From Pedobacter steynii (lineage in GTDB: Bacteria; Bacteroidota; Bacteroidia; Sphingobacteriales; Sphingobacteriaceae), in NCBI RefSeq assembly GCF_001721645.1, contig NZ_CP017141.1, positions 3,100,001-3,164,000 of the forward strand: a DNA stretch of 64,000 nt. Reading direction: 5' to 3'. The notes beneath the pieces were generated by a model. It saw only the letters and a program-made list of their open reading frames with translations. It ran no database searches and was not told the origin of the DNA. Positions 9,486-16,465 of the stretch are shown one piece after another. Position numbers and translations under genes: made by a program. Every line of letters starts with the position of its first letter. Within the stretch, counting starts at the first letter, position 1.

Positions 9486-10079
9486 TTATGATAAGGCTTC
9501 CAGTAACAGGATCAGAAGCCCGGCAGGGATTCCCCCATGTTTGTGCATGTACTCTCTTACAAATGTAATGGCGGCATAGAGTTGCTTTTTTACTACGGAT
9601 TTGGAAATAGAGAGTTCCTGGGCAATCTCATCGAGAGAGAGCTCCTGTTGGGTACGCATTAAGAATATCTGCCTTCTTTTTTCGGTTAAATGCTGGATGG
9701 CCTCTTGGGAGAGCGCCAGATAATCTTTATGATTGATCTGATCTGAGGTGCTGTCTTCGAGCGGTTCGGTTTGTGGGCTGGCCATTCTGATGACCTTGTT
9801 TTGGGTTTGCAGTCTTCTGAGATGATCCAGTAGCAGATTTTTGGCAACCCGGTATAAATAAGGTTTCAGATTCCGGACTTCAGGAAGAGAAGTCCGGTTC
9901 TCCCAGATTTTTACAAAAGCATCCTGAACAATTTCTTCTGTTTCTTCCTTTGATTTCAGGAATAAGAATACATGACGGTAAAGAGGTTCGTAGTAGAAGG
10001 TATACAATAGGGCATAGGCTGCCCTATCTCCACGTGCACAACGTTGTTTGGTGTCTTCTTCATCTATGCCTTCTTGCAT
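9486..10079 (-). CDS. ECF RNA polymerase sigma factor
   Basis: A 197-aa ECF sigma factor. Region 2 is at about residues 20-90, with EEIVQDAFVKIWENR and NLKPYLYRVAKNLLLDHLR. Region 4 is at about 125-180, with the helix-turn-helix around LSLDEIAQELSISKSVVKK. It is the first gene of the Fec-type operon with FecR, SusC, SusD and the TlpA-like gene. The last residues (GIPAGLLILLLEALS) form a short hydrophobic tail also seen in other Bacteroidota ECF factors. Confidence 0.94.
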   Translation of the reverse strand: MQEGIDEEDTKQRCARGDRAAYALLYTFYYEPLYRHVFLFLKSKEETEEIVQDAFVKIWENRTSLPEVRNLKPYLYRVAKNLLLDHLRRLQTQNKVIRMASPQTEPLEDSTSDQINHKDYLALSQEAIQHLTEKRRQIFLMRTQQELSLDEIAQELSISKSVVKKQLYAAITFVREYMHKHGGIPAGLLILLLEALS

Positions 10080-10156
10080 CTTTTTCTATAAAATTTTCCC
10101 CGGAAAAGGCCAATGATAGAAAAAAATAAAAGACAATCCAATATTTTTTTACTGGA

Positions 10157-10546
10157 TTAAGCAATCTTACTGACCGATTGAAGCTGGGTCATTACTTCAT
10201 TAATGGCCTGTTCAAAAATTTGATAAGAGAAGGGTTTATTGAGTAATTGAAGATAGTCGATCCCCAGCGAATCTACATATCTTTCGTTATGAGCAGTGGT
10301 GATGACAATACCTCCATATTGATTGATCTGGTTATCAATTTTAGTATAAATGGGTAGGGGGCTATTGATTAAGTCGAGAAAAACAATATCAACTTTTTCA
10401 TGGGCATCAGCTAAGACATCGTTTACAGAAGGTTTGGACCATTTGATTTCTATTAACCCCATTCTCAGGATATACTTTTCCAGGAGGGAGTAAGCAAGCG
10501 CCTCGTCTTCTATAATTCCGCAGGTAAAATACTTTGTCCCTTCCAT
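10157..10546 (-). CDS. Stand-alone response-regulator receiver (REC) protein
   Basis: A 129-aa single receiver domain without an output domain. The acidic pocket is at GIIEDEALA, the phospho-acceptor Asp is in VDIVFLDL, the switch Thr is in VITTAHN, and the conserved Lys is in LLNKPF. All residues needed for phosphorylation are therefore present. It resembles the receiver half of the LytTR regulator at 10877-11650 and lies downstream of the small peptide gene on the same strand. It could be a phosphate sink, a competitor for the LytS-type kinase, or a protein-protein switch. Its role in the peptide island is inferred from position only. Confidence 0.8.
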   Translation of the reverse strand: MEGTKYFTCGIIEDEALAYSLLEKYILRMGLIEIKWSKPSVNDVLADAHEKVDIVFLDLINSPLPIYTKIDNQINQYGGIVITTAHNERYVDSLGIDYLQLLNKPFSYQIFEQAINEVMTQLQSVSKIA

Positions 10547-10603
10547 TAATTAATTATTCGGTGTATTGTATATGTTCAATTCCGTTTAGCACAGATCTTT
10601 AGG

Positions 10604-10756
10604 CTAAAAGGTGGTGGTTAATACTGCAATATCAAAGCAAAGTTTGGAGGTGGTTGGAAACAGCGTAAAGTCATCCTTGTGGGAATTGACAGTCAGCTTG
10701 GAAACTGTTTCTTTTTTCAGGTCTAAAGTCTTGGAGGTTTTGTTCAGTTTTTTCAT
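10604..10756 (-). CDS. Candidate class I lanthipeptide-like (RiPP) precursor peptide
   Basis: A 50-codon frame from ATG 10756 to TAG 10604. The N-terminal half is Lys/Leu rich, with the segment TLDLKKETVSKLTVN. This matches the form of Bacteroidota class I lanthipeptide leaders and the FNLD-like LanB-recognition box. The C-terminal half is Ser/Thr rich with a single Cys (FPTTSKLCFDIAVLTTTF), a plausible core. It is preceded by three exact 21-bp-spaced operator half-sites and a TTATTTG -7-like element 23 nt before the ATG. A LanB dehydratase with the same kind of operator lies 2.5 kb away. There is no strong Shine-Dalgarno, which is normal in this phylum. No double-glycine cleavage site is present, so the leader/core boundary is unknown. 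Confidence 0.62.
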   Translation of the reverse strand: MKKLNKTSKTLDLKKETVSKLTVNSHKDDFTLFPTTSKLCFDIAVLTTTF

Positions 10757-10764
10757 GTCTTATG

Positions 10765-10785
10765 TTATTTGATAAAATCAAATAA
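10765..10785. promoter_or_regulatory. Palindrome overlapping the -7 element of the peptide gene
   Basis: TTATTTGAT and ATCAAATAA form perfect arms around an AAA loop, 9 nt upstream of the peptide ATG. On the minus strand the 3' arm supplies TTATTTG (10785-10779), which sits at the -7 distance from the operator array. It could be an RNA hairpin at the transcript 5' end or a second protein-binding site. Confidence 0.45.
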
Positions 10786-10814
10786 ACAAAAGCAGGTATA
10801 GAAAGGAGATTTAT

Positions 10815-10867
10815 TTCGACGAATTCACAGTAAATTTCGACGAATTCACAGTAAATTTCGACGAATT
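10815..10867 (-). promoter_or_regulatory. LytTR-type operator, three half-sites with 21-bp period, upstream of the peptide gene
   Basis: TTCGACGAATT occurs at 10815-10825, 10836-10846 and 10857-10867, exactly 21 bp apart (two helical turns). On the minus strand each reads AATTCGTCGAA. LytTR-domain regulators are known to bind short direct repeats with about this spacing. The array begins just past the stop of the LytTR regulator gene and points toward the 50-aa peptide gene. The -7-like TTATTTG begins 30 bp after the last half-site. Confidence 0.7.
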
Positions 10868-10876
10868 CACAGAATT

Positions 10877-11650
10877 TTATAATGCACCGCCATCCAGCAG
10901 TTCCTTAATTACTTCTTTATAACGGGTGCCTATAGGCAACTCTCTGTTGGTTGTCAGTTCTATTGTGTTTCCTTTAATGGCTTTTACAGATAGCTTCCGG
11001 ACAATAAATGAGCGGTTTACCCGTAAAAATTCTGCGCTTGGAAGAAGTTTCTCGATTCTGGTCATCGTCATGTGCGTAATGAGCATTTTAGTTGAGGTAT
11101 GAATCTTTAAATAATCCTTCATGCCTTCCACAAAGTGAATCTCATCAATAGATACATTGACATACTTCTTGTTTTCTTTAAAAAGAATCTGTCGGTTTTT
11201 TAACTGAGGTTCATTTGAAGCCGTTTTTTCGGATTCATTACTTTGTGGATCTATCGCCTGTGACTTGGCATTGAAGTTCCCATAAGCCATTTTTTCTCTT
11301 ACTTTGTTGATGGCTTTGACAAACCTTTCGAAGGTGATCGGCTTTAAAATGAAATCCAGCACATCCAGATCATACCCGTCAATTGCATATTCAGGATAGG
11401 CTGTGGTGAGGATGATCATCGGTTTATAGGTGCTAAAGGTTTTAATAAATTCTATACCTGTCATTTCAGGCATATTGACATCCAGAAAGATCAGGTTGGG
11501 TCGAAGGGTAGATACCCTTTCCAGCGCTTCAATGGCATTCTCGCATTTTGCTAAAAGATTTAATGAAGGGATACGGTTGACGTATTTTTCAATTAATTCT
11601 TGTCCCAGATGCTCATCGTCAATAATAATACACGAAATGCTGTTTTCCAT
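10877..11650 (-). CDS. LytTR-family response regulator
   Basis: A 257-aa two-domain regulator. The receiver domain (about 1-125) has acidic residues in IIDDEH, the phospho-acceptor Asp in LIFLDVNMPEMTG and the Lys in FILKPI. A linker follows, then a LytTR DNA-binding domain (about 155-257) including YVNVSIDEIHFVEGMKDYL and FLRVNRSFIV. It starts 2 nt after the kinase stop codon, so the two are translationally linked. It is the best candidate to bind the 21-bp-period repeats around the island. One of those operators starts within 10 nt of its own stop codon. Confidence 0.95.
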   Translation of the reverse strand: MENSISCIIIDDEHLGQELIEKYVNRIPSLNLLAKCENAIEALERVSTLRPNLIFLDVNMPEMTGIEFIKTFSTYKPMIILTTAYPEYAIDGYDLDVLDFILKPITFERFVKAINKVREKMAYGNFNAKSQAIDPQSNESEKTASNEPQLKNRQILFKENKKYVNVSIDEIHFVEGMKDYLKIHTSTKMLITHMTMTRIEKLLPSAEFLRVNRSFIVRKLSVKAIKGNTIELTTNRELPIGTRYKEVIKELLDGGAL

Positions 11651-11652
11651 TT

Positions 11653-12816
11653 TTACCAGATTTTTAAAAGGAGGTTGTAAGTTAGTTTATCTTCGATGAT
11701 TTCAAGCAGGTGACGATCGGGATATAGAATATTTAATCTTCGTTTTGTATTGGCAAAGCCTATGCCACCCACACTTTTGGGACTGCCATTTGCCGGTTTC
11801 AGGTTACTGATCTGGAAACAGAATTCATTTCCATTGTCTATGGAAGCTTTGATTTTTATCCAGGAATCTTTTGCAATCTTATCTACTCCGTGTTTAAATG
11901 CATTTTCCACAAAATTGATCAGCAGCAGGGGAGGGATTTTAAAATCTTGCGTATCCATAAAATCCATTTCTATAGATAACCTTTTGCTATGTCTGATGTT
12001 CTGGATATCGATATAACTCTTAATGAAATTTAATTCTTTGTTCACTTCAACTTCTGAGGTGTTGGAATCGTAGAGGGCATAGCGCATCATATTGGATAAA
12101 GAAAATACAATAGAAGCAGCTACTTCATCCTTATCCTCTATCAGAGAATAAACGCTGTTTAGGGTGTTGAAAAGGAAATGCGGGTTAATTTGTGACCTTA
12201 GGAAATTTAGCTCCAAAGCCAGGTTATTCTTTTCAAGTTTTAATTTTTCGAGCTTGGATTGAAAGGCTACCCTGAAAATTTTAACCGTAAGCGGTGGAAA
12301 TAAACCCAGGCCTAATTGCTCGAAATGAAAGTAAAGAACGTCTGTATCTTTAATAAAAGTCCAGAGGCCTAAATGAGAAATATTTTTAACAAAAAACCTG
12401 TAATAGGGTGGCATCCCTTCGCGCAGATTGATGTAATTATATAGCAGGTATACGCCAAGGCCATAAACCAGTAGGGTAACCACCAGAATGAGCAAGATCC
12501 AAAGACCTATTTTCAGATCGGATATCTGGCGGCCCAGTACATAGGAAATGCTATAAAAGCAGGCGAGGATGATGGTGTATTTCTGAAATCCGATCATATA
12601 AGTCGCTTCGGGATGTTGATCCCCTGCAACCCATTGTGCCTGAAAAAGAAACCATTTAAAAATGCATACCCAAAAAATGACATGCACCGCAATTGTTACC
12701 GCCCTGTTTCTATTTGTTCCAAGAAGAATAGCTGTTGTTTGACTAACTACATTTGACATCACAATATTTTTACGAAAGAGACGTATAATTGCATTGTAAT
12801 ATAATTTTTTAGTCAT
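11653..12816 (-). CDS. LytS/YehU-type sensor histidine kinase
   Basis: A 387-aa membrane kinase of the His_kinase (PF06580) type. About four membrane helices lie in residues 40-170, for example AVTIAVHVIFWVCIFKWFLF and WILLILVVTLLVYGLGVYLLY. A short coiled linker follows, then the phosphorylation motif QINPHFLFNTLNSVY, the N-box NFVENAFKHG and the G-box GGIGFANTKRRL. No extracytoplasmic sensor domain is visible, so the signal is probably sensed in or near the membrane. Met20 (position 12759) is an alternative start. It forms an operon with the LytTR regulator. An operator pair at 12876-12907 suggests autoregulation. Confidence 0.93.
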   Translation of the reverse strand: MTKKLYYNAIIRLFRKNIVMSNVVSQTTAILLGTNRNRAVTIAVHVIFWVCIFKWFLFQAQWVAGDQHPEATYMIGFQKYTIILACFYSISYVLGRQISDLKIGLWILLILVVTLLVYGLGVYLLYNYINLREGMPPYYRFFVKNISHLGLWTFIKDTDVLYFHFEQLGLGLFPPLTVKIFRVAFQSKLEKLKLEKNNLALELNFLRSQINPHFLFNTLNSVYSLIEDKDEVAASIVFSLSNMMRYALYDSNTSEVEVNKELNFIKSYIDIQNIRHSKRLSIEMDFMDTQDFKIPPLLLINFVENAFKHGVDKIAKDSWIKIKASIDNGNEFCFQISNLKPANGSPKSVGGIGFANTKRRLNILYPDRHLLEIIEDKLTYNLLLKIW

Positions 12817-12875
12817 TGAATTCCAAATTCAGCTATTTTTTAATTAATTCTAGTCTAAGCGCCAGCTTAATAAAT

Positions 12876-12907
12876 TTCGACTAATGTGAAGATTGCTTAG
12901 ACGAATG
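12876..12907 (-). promoter_or_regulatory. LytTR-type operator pair upstream of the kinase/regulator operon
   Basis: TTCGACTAATG (12876-12886) and TTAGACGAATG (12897-12907) are 21 bp apart, in the same orientation and with the same core as the array upstream of the peptide gene. The element at the expected -7 distance (TAATTAA on the minus strand, 12846-12840) lacks the TTTG seen at the other three sites. Activation here may be weaker or use another start. Confidence 0.6.
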
Positions 12908-12939
12908 CGATAATTCGATCTGAAATCATTTGTAAAATA

Positions 12940-13028
12940 ATTTAGTCGACGTCATTTGAACAAACGTCTAAAAATTACCTGCATTCATCTAAATAATTTC
13001 AGGCTCTGATTTTTTTGCTGCTACTTTG
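12940..13028 (+). promoter_or_regulatory. LytTR-type operator array and -7 element upstream of the LanB gene
   Basis: Half-sites ATTTAGTCGAC (12940-12950), CAAACGTCTAA (12961-12971) and CATTCATCTAA (12982-12992) are spaced exactly 21 bp. They are oriented toward the dehydratase gene. TACTTTG (13022-13028) begins 30 bp after the last half-site and resembles the Bacteroidota -7 element. There is no matching -33 TTTG, as expected if the bound regulator recruits polymerase. The predicted transcript would have a leader of about 190 nt before the LanB ATG. Together with the sites at 12876-12907 this fills the 407-bp divergent intergenic region. Confidence 0.62.
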
Positions 13029-13183
13029 AATCATAAAGAAAAGACGTTTACCATCCCTGAGCTGCAAAAAACAAGTGTGACGGATATTGGAACCCCCGGA
13101 TTGAAATCATGCTTGTTGAATGCGGTTTTTTAAAAAGGATTTAACATAATAATTATCCCTGAGTAAGTTCTCAAATTGTTCGT

Positions 13184-13210
13184 ATTTTAACCCGGTCACC
13201 GGGTTAAAAT
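13184..13210. repeat. 27-bp perfect palindrome just before the LanB start
   Basis: ATTTTAACCCGGT (13184-13196), a central C, then ACCGGGTTAAAAT (13198-13210). It ends 13 nt before the LanB ATG. As RNA it would form a strong hairpin close to the ribosome-binding region. As DNA it is a symmetric site for a dimeric protein. There is no T run after it, so it is not a typical terminator. Confidence 0.75.
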
Positions 13211-13223
13211 TGAACATATCTGT

Positions 13224-16200
13224 ATGCAGAACAAACTTACTTTAGCACACGCCGAATATTATCTTTTAAGACGTCCACTACTCCCAGTTAATGTGTTTTT
13301 TGAAATCAATGAACTGGTGAATCTTAATTATGACGAATTTGAGCAGGCTTTACTGAGTAAATATACCGGGAATCCGGAGCTGATGGAGGCCATATATACG
13401 GCTTCCCCGGAGCTGTATGCCGAGTTTTTCAAAGTGACAAGGAATAACGCAAAACCGGATTCCAGGTTAATGCTGACGCTGTATAAATATTTATCCAGGA
13501 TGAGCAGCCGCTGTACTCCCTATGGTCTCTTTGCTGGCTGCTCGACGGGCAGAATCGGAAATCAGACTAATATTTCCTATAAAAATGCAGTTCACAGAAA
13601 GGAGTCCCGCCTGGACATGAACTATGTCAATGAACTGATCAATCATTTGCAATTGATGCCGGAGTTAAAGAGAACATTATCCTATAGTGTAAACACAAGT
13701 CTATATGCTAAAGGTGAGTTCTACCGCTACATTGAATATCAGATCGAAAATAAAAAGAGACAATATACCCTGGCATCGGTAAGGAAAAGTGAATTTCTGG
13801 AATCACTGATTGATGCAGCAGGTAATGGGATGAGTTATCAAAACCTCCTGGATTTGCTGCTAAAGGCAGCGACTACCGTAGAAAAGGAGGAAGCCGAGAC
13901 TTTTCTCGATGAGCTGATAGACAGCCAGATCCTGATTAGTGAGCTGGAGCCGACGATTACTGGTGAACTATACATGAATACCCTGCCGGACCAGCTGGTT
14001 AACAAAGTTAGCCTTCAGCTGATTGAAAACATCAGAAAAATCAATGTCTTGTTGGAACAAGGCGGAATAAATTCATTTGAAGAGGTTTATCAGATCATAA
14101 ATGAAAACTTCGTGACCTGCCAGTCAAAGGATCTGATACAAACAGATTTATTTTTTGATCACCAGGAAAATCAGCTGAGTGCTGAAGTAACCGGTGAGAT
14201 TACGTCTCAGCTTTCAGAATTATATGGTTTATCAACAAAAGCGGGATCTGAGGATCTGGATGAGTTTAAGCAACGTTTTTATGAAAGATATGAAGACCGT
14301 GAAATTCCCTTGTTACAGGCGCTGGATGGAGAATCAGGAATAGGGTATGGGAGATCCGGGAAATCCGATCATTTGCCTTTATTAGAAGGAATAGAACCAG
14401 GTGTAAAGAAAGCAGCGAAAACGACAACCTGGACGGCTTTAACTTTAATGGTTAATAAAGTATTTAAAAGGGCGATGGAAGCAGGAACTGCAATAGCCGA
14501 TCTGTATCCCGGGGATCTGGAAGAATTAGAGCTGCGGGAGGACCTGGAAGCAGATGTACCCTCGAGCCTATTTGTTTTTGGTTCTGTCTTAGCCTCTTCC
14601 TCAGCTGAGCTGGACGCTGGAAATTATCAGTTTTCCCTTTCCAACTGCTCCGGGCCATCAGCGGCTAATGTATTAGGCCGTTTTTGTCATGGGGATCAGG
14701 TGCTGTTCAAGAACGTACTGGAAACATTGCGGGAAGATGAGCCGGATGATGAAGGTAAAATTTATGCAGAAATTGTGCATTTGCCTGAATCAAGAATAGG
14801 AAATATCCTCCTTAGACCCACACTTCGAAATTATGAAATCCCTTTTCTGGGTAAATCCTCCAGACCATCTGAAGAGCAGATCAGGATTCAGGATATCATG
14901 GTTTCTTTGAAAGATGGGCGGATTGTACTCAGATCTGTCCGGTTAAACAAAGTTGTTATTCCCAGATTGTCAACTGCCCATAATTATAGAAACGGGTTGC
15001 CGGTTTATCGTTTTCTTTGTGATTTGCAGAAAGATGGGCTTTATCATAGCCTTTACTGGGACTGGGCCAATCTGAGGGATTCGCCTTTCCTTCCACGCGT
15101 GGTGTATAAAAACCTGATTTTATGCAAAGCTTCATGGACCATCAACAGGCTTGCTTTGAAAGACCTTACCGGTAAATTCGAGCTGGACGAAGACCGCCTG
15201 ATTACTCATTTAGCAGCAATGAAGGTGCCCAGATATGTCTGTATTGCGGAATATGATAATGAGCTGCTGATTGATTCTCAAAATAATTTAGGAAGACAGC
15301 TTTTATATCAGGAACTGAATAAAAAAGGAGGGGTTAAGTTGACAGAGTTTCTTTCAGAACCTGGTAAATGCTTTCTGAAAGATGTAGAAAACCGGGGATT
15401 GGCGAATGAAATCCTATTCCCTGTTTCCAATAAAAAAGGGGTGCTTAAATATATTTTGCCTGAGGTTTTAAAACCGGTAAAAGTTCAAAGAACCTTTATT
15501 CCCGGTAGTGAATGGGCTTATTTTAAGTTATATGGTGGGACAAAGACGACAGAAAAGGTGTTGGTAGAAAAGATTCGTCCATACCTCGGAGAGTTGATTG
15601 ATCAGGAAATCATTAAAGGGTGGTTTTTTATCCGGTATACCGATCCGAACCATCACATCCGGTTACGGATCCGGATGAATCCGGATAAAACAAATGAGGC
15701 TAATCAGATGATTTCGGATTTCTGCGGATTACTTAAAACAGATGTTGAAGAAGGTGGATTGTATAAAATTCAGCTGGATACTTATGTGAGGGAGCTGGAG
15801 CGGTATGGGCCTGATCATATCGAAAATTCAGAAACCTTGTTTTATTATGATAGTGTTGCGACCGCTGAGATTTTAAATATGATTGAAGGGGATGCCGGGG
15901 AATCATTCCGGTGGCTTCTGGCAGCAAGGGGCCTGGATGAATTGTTAACCGACTTTGGGCTGGGGCTGGAGGATAAACTCGGGGTGTTTGAAAAGATCTC
16001 GGACACCTTCTTTAAAGAACACCATGGAGGTAAAGCGCTGACTGTAGCACTGAATGAGCAGTTTAGAACACACCGTCAATCAATCAGAAGTTTTCTGGAT
16101 CCGAAGCAGGATGAGGATAATGGGATTGAGGAAGCTACTGCTGAATTTGCTAAAAGGACTGCCGGTACAAAAGAAGTGATTAAAGCCATATCATCTTTGT

Positions 16201-16370
16201 TTGGGGGACATTTTCCCGCTGATAAGAAGGGTTTTTACTTATTGACGAGTTATATACATATGTATATGAACCGTTTTTTTCTCTCTAAACCCAGGCAACA
16301 TGAACTGGTGCTTTACACCTTAATGAAAAAGCATTATCTGGCCGAGCTGGCTATTCGTATGAAGTCCTGA
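13224..16370 (+). CDS. LanB-type lantibiotic dehydratase (full length, with SpaB C-terminal domain)
   Basis: A 1048-aa class I lanthipeptide dehydratase. In this family glutamyl-tRNA is used to glutamylate Ser/Thr of a precursor, and glutamate is then eliminated to give Dha/Dhb. The N-terminal conserved block is SRCTPYGLFAGCSTGRIG (about residues 95-112). Further family landmarks are YEIPFLGKSS, NYRNGLPVYRFLCDLQ and RGLANEILFPVS. The thiopeptide/SpaB-type elimination domain fills about 750-1045 (EWAYFKLYGGTKTTEKVL, IRYTDPNHHIRLRIR). The length equals fused LanB proteins such as NisB, so both activities should be present. It is divergent from the kinase/regulator operon and preceded by an operator array. 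No lanC or lanT is adjacent. Confidence 0.93.
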   Translation: MQNKLTLAHAEYYLLRRPLLPVNVFFEINELVNLNYDEFEQALLSKYTGNPELMEAIYTASPELYAEFFKVTRNNAKPDSRLMLTLYKYLSRMSSRCTPYGLFAGCSTGRIGNQTNISYKNAVHRKESRLDMNYVNELINHLQLMPELKRTLSYSVNTSLYAKGEFYRYIEYQIENKKRQYTLASVRKSEFLESLIDAAGNGMSYQNLLDLLLKAATTVEKEEAETFLDELIDSQILISELEPTITGELYMNTLPDQLVNKVSLQLIENIRKINVLLEQGGINSFEEVYQIINENFVTCQSKDLIQTDLFFDHQENQLSAEVTGEITSQLSELYGLSTKAGSEDLDEFKQRFYERYEDREIPLLQALDGESGIGYGRSGKSDHLPLLEGIEPGVKKAAKTTTWTALTLMVNKVFKRAMEAGTAIADLYPGDLEELELREDLEADVPSSLFVFGSVLASSSAELDAGNYQFSLSNCSGPSAANVLGRFCHGDQVLFKNVLETLREDEPDDEGKIYAEIVHLPESRIGNILLRPTLRNYEIPFLGKSSRPSEEQIRIQDIMVSLKDGRIVLRSVRLNKVVIPRLSTAHNYRNGLPVYRFLCDLQKDGLYHSLYWDWANLRDSPFLPRVVYKNLILCKASWTINRLALKDLTGKFELDEDRLITHLAAMKVPRYVCIAEYDNELLIDSQNNLGRQLLYQELNKKGGVKLTEFLSEPGKCFLKDVENRGLANEILFPVSNKKGVLKYILPEVLKPVKVQRTFIPGSEWAYFKLYGGTKTTEKVLVEKIRPYLGELIDQEIIKGWFFIRYTDPNHHIRLRIRMNPDKTNEANQMISDFCGLLKTDVEEGGLYKIQLDTYVRELERYGPDHIENSETLFYYDSVATAEILNMIEGDAGESFRWLLAARGLDELLTDFGLGLEDKLGVFEKISDTFFKEHHGGKALTVALNEQFRTHRQSIRSFLDPKQDEDNGIEEATAEFAKRTAGTKEVIKAISSLFGGHFPADKKGFYLLTSYIHMYMNRFFLSKPRQHELVLYTLMKKHYLAELAIRMKS

Positions 16371-16373
16371 ATT

Positions 16374-16441
16374 CATTCGTCGACGAAAAGCTGAGCTTAG
16401 TCTAAAAAATTGCAATATCATTGTTTATTTATCTTGCTTTG
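16374..16441 (+). promoter_or_regulatory. LytTR-type operator pair and -7 element upstream of the secreted peptidase
   Basis: CATTCGTCGAC (16374-16384) and GCTTAGTCTAA (16395-16405) are 21 bp apart. TGCTTTG (16435-16441) begins 30 bp after the last half-site, the same distance as at the LanB and peptide promoters. The ATG at 16466 follows 24 nt later. This also argues against the earlier TTG at 16421 as a start, since it would lie upstream of the transcript. Confidence 0.62.
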
Positions 16442-16465
16442 GGACATATCCACAAGTTATCCACA

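Noticed and set aside
10811..10873. Three tandem 21-bp repeats read as a short CRISPR array or minisatellite.
   Set aside because: There are no unique spacers, the unit equals two helical turns, and matching half-site pairs occur at three other promoters; operator array is the better reading.
13026..13133. A TTG-initiated 35-codon frame with a Cys near its end (KTFTIPELQKTSV ... LKSCLLNAVF), a possible second precursor upstream of LanB.
   Set aside because: Its only near start, the TTG at 13026, lies inside the TACTTTG element that sits at the same 30-bp distance from the operator as in the other two promoters. The codon would then be upstream of the transcript. There is no in-frame ATG. It is worth re-testing if the transcript start maps further upstream.
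16421..16465. Extension of the secreted peptidase to a TTG at 16421.
   Set aside because: It would place 15 residues before a clean signal peptide and lies upstream of the predicted -7 element at 16435-16441.
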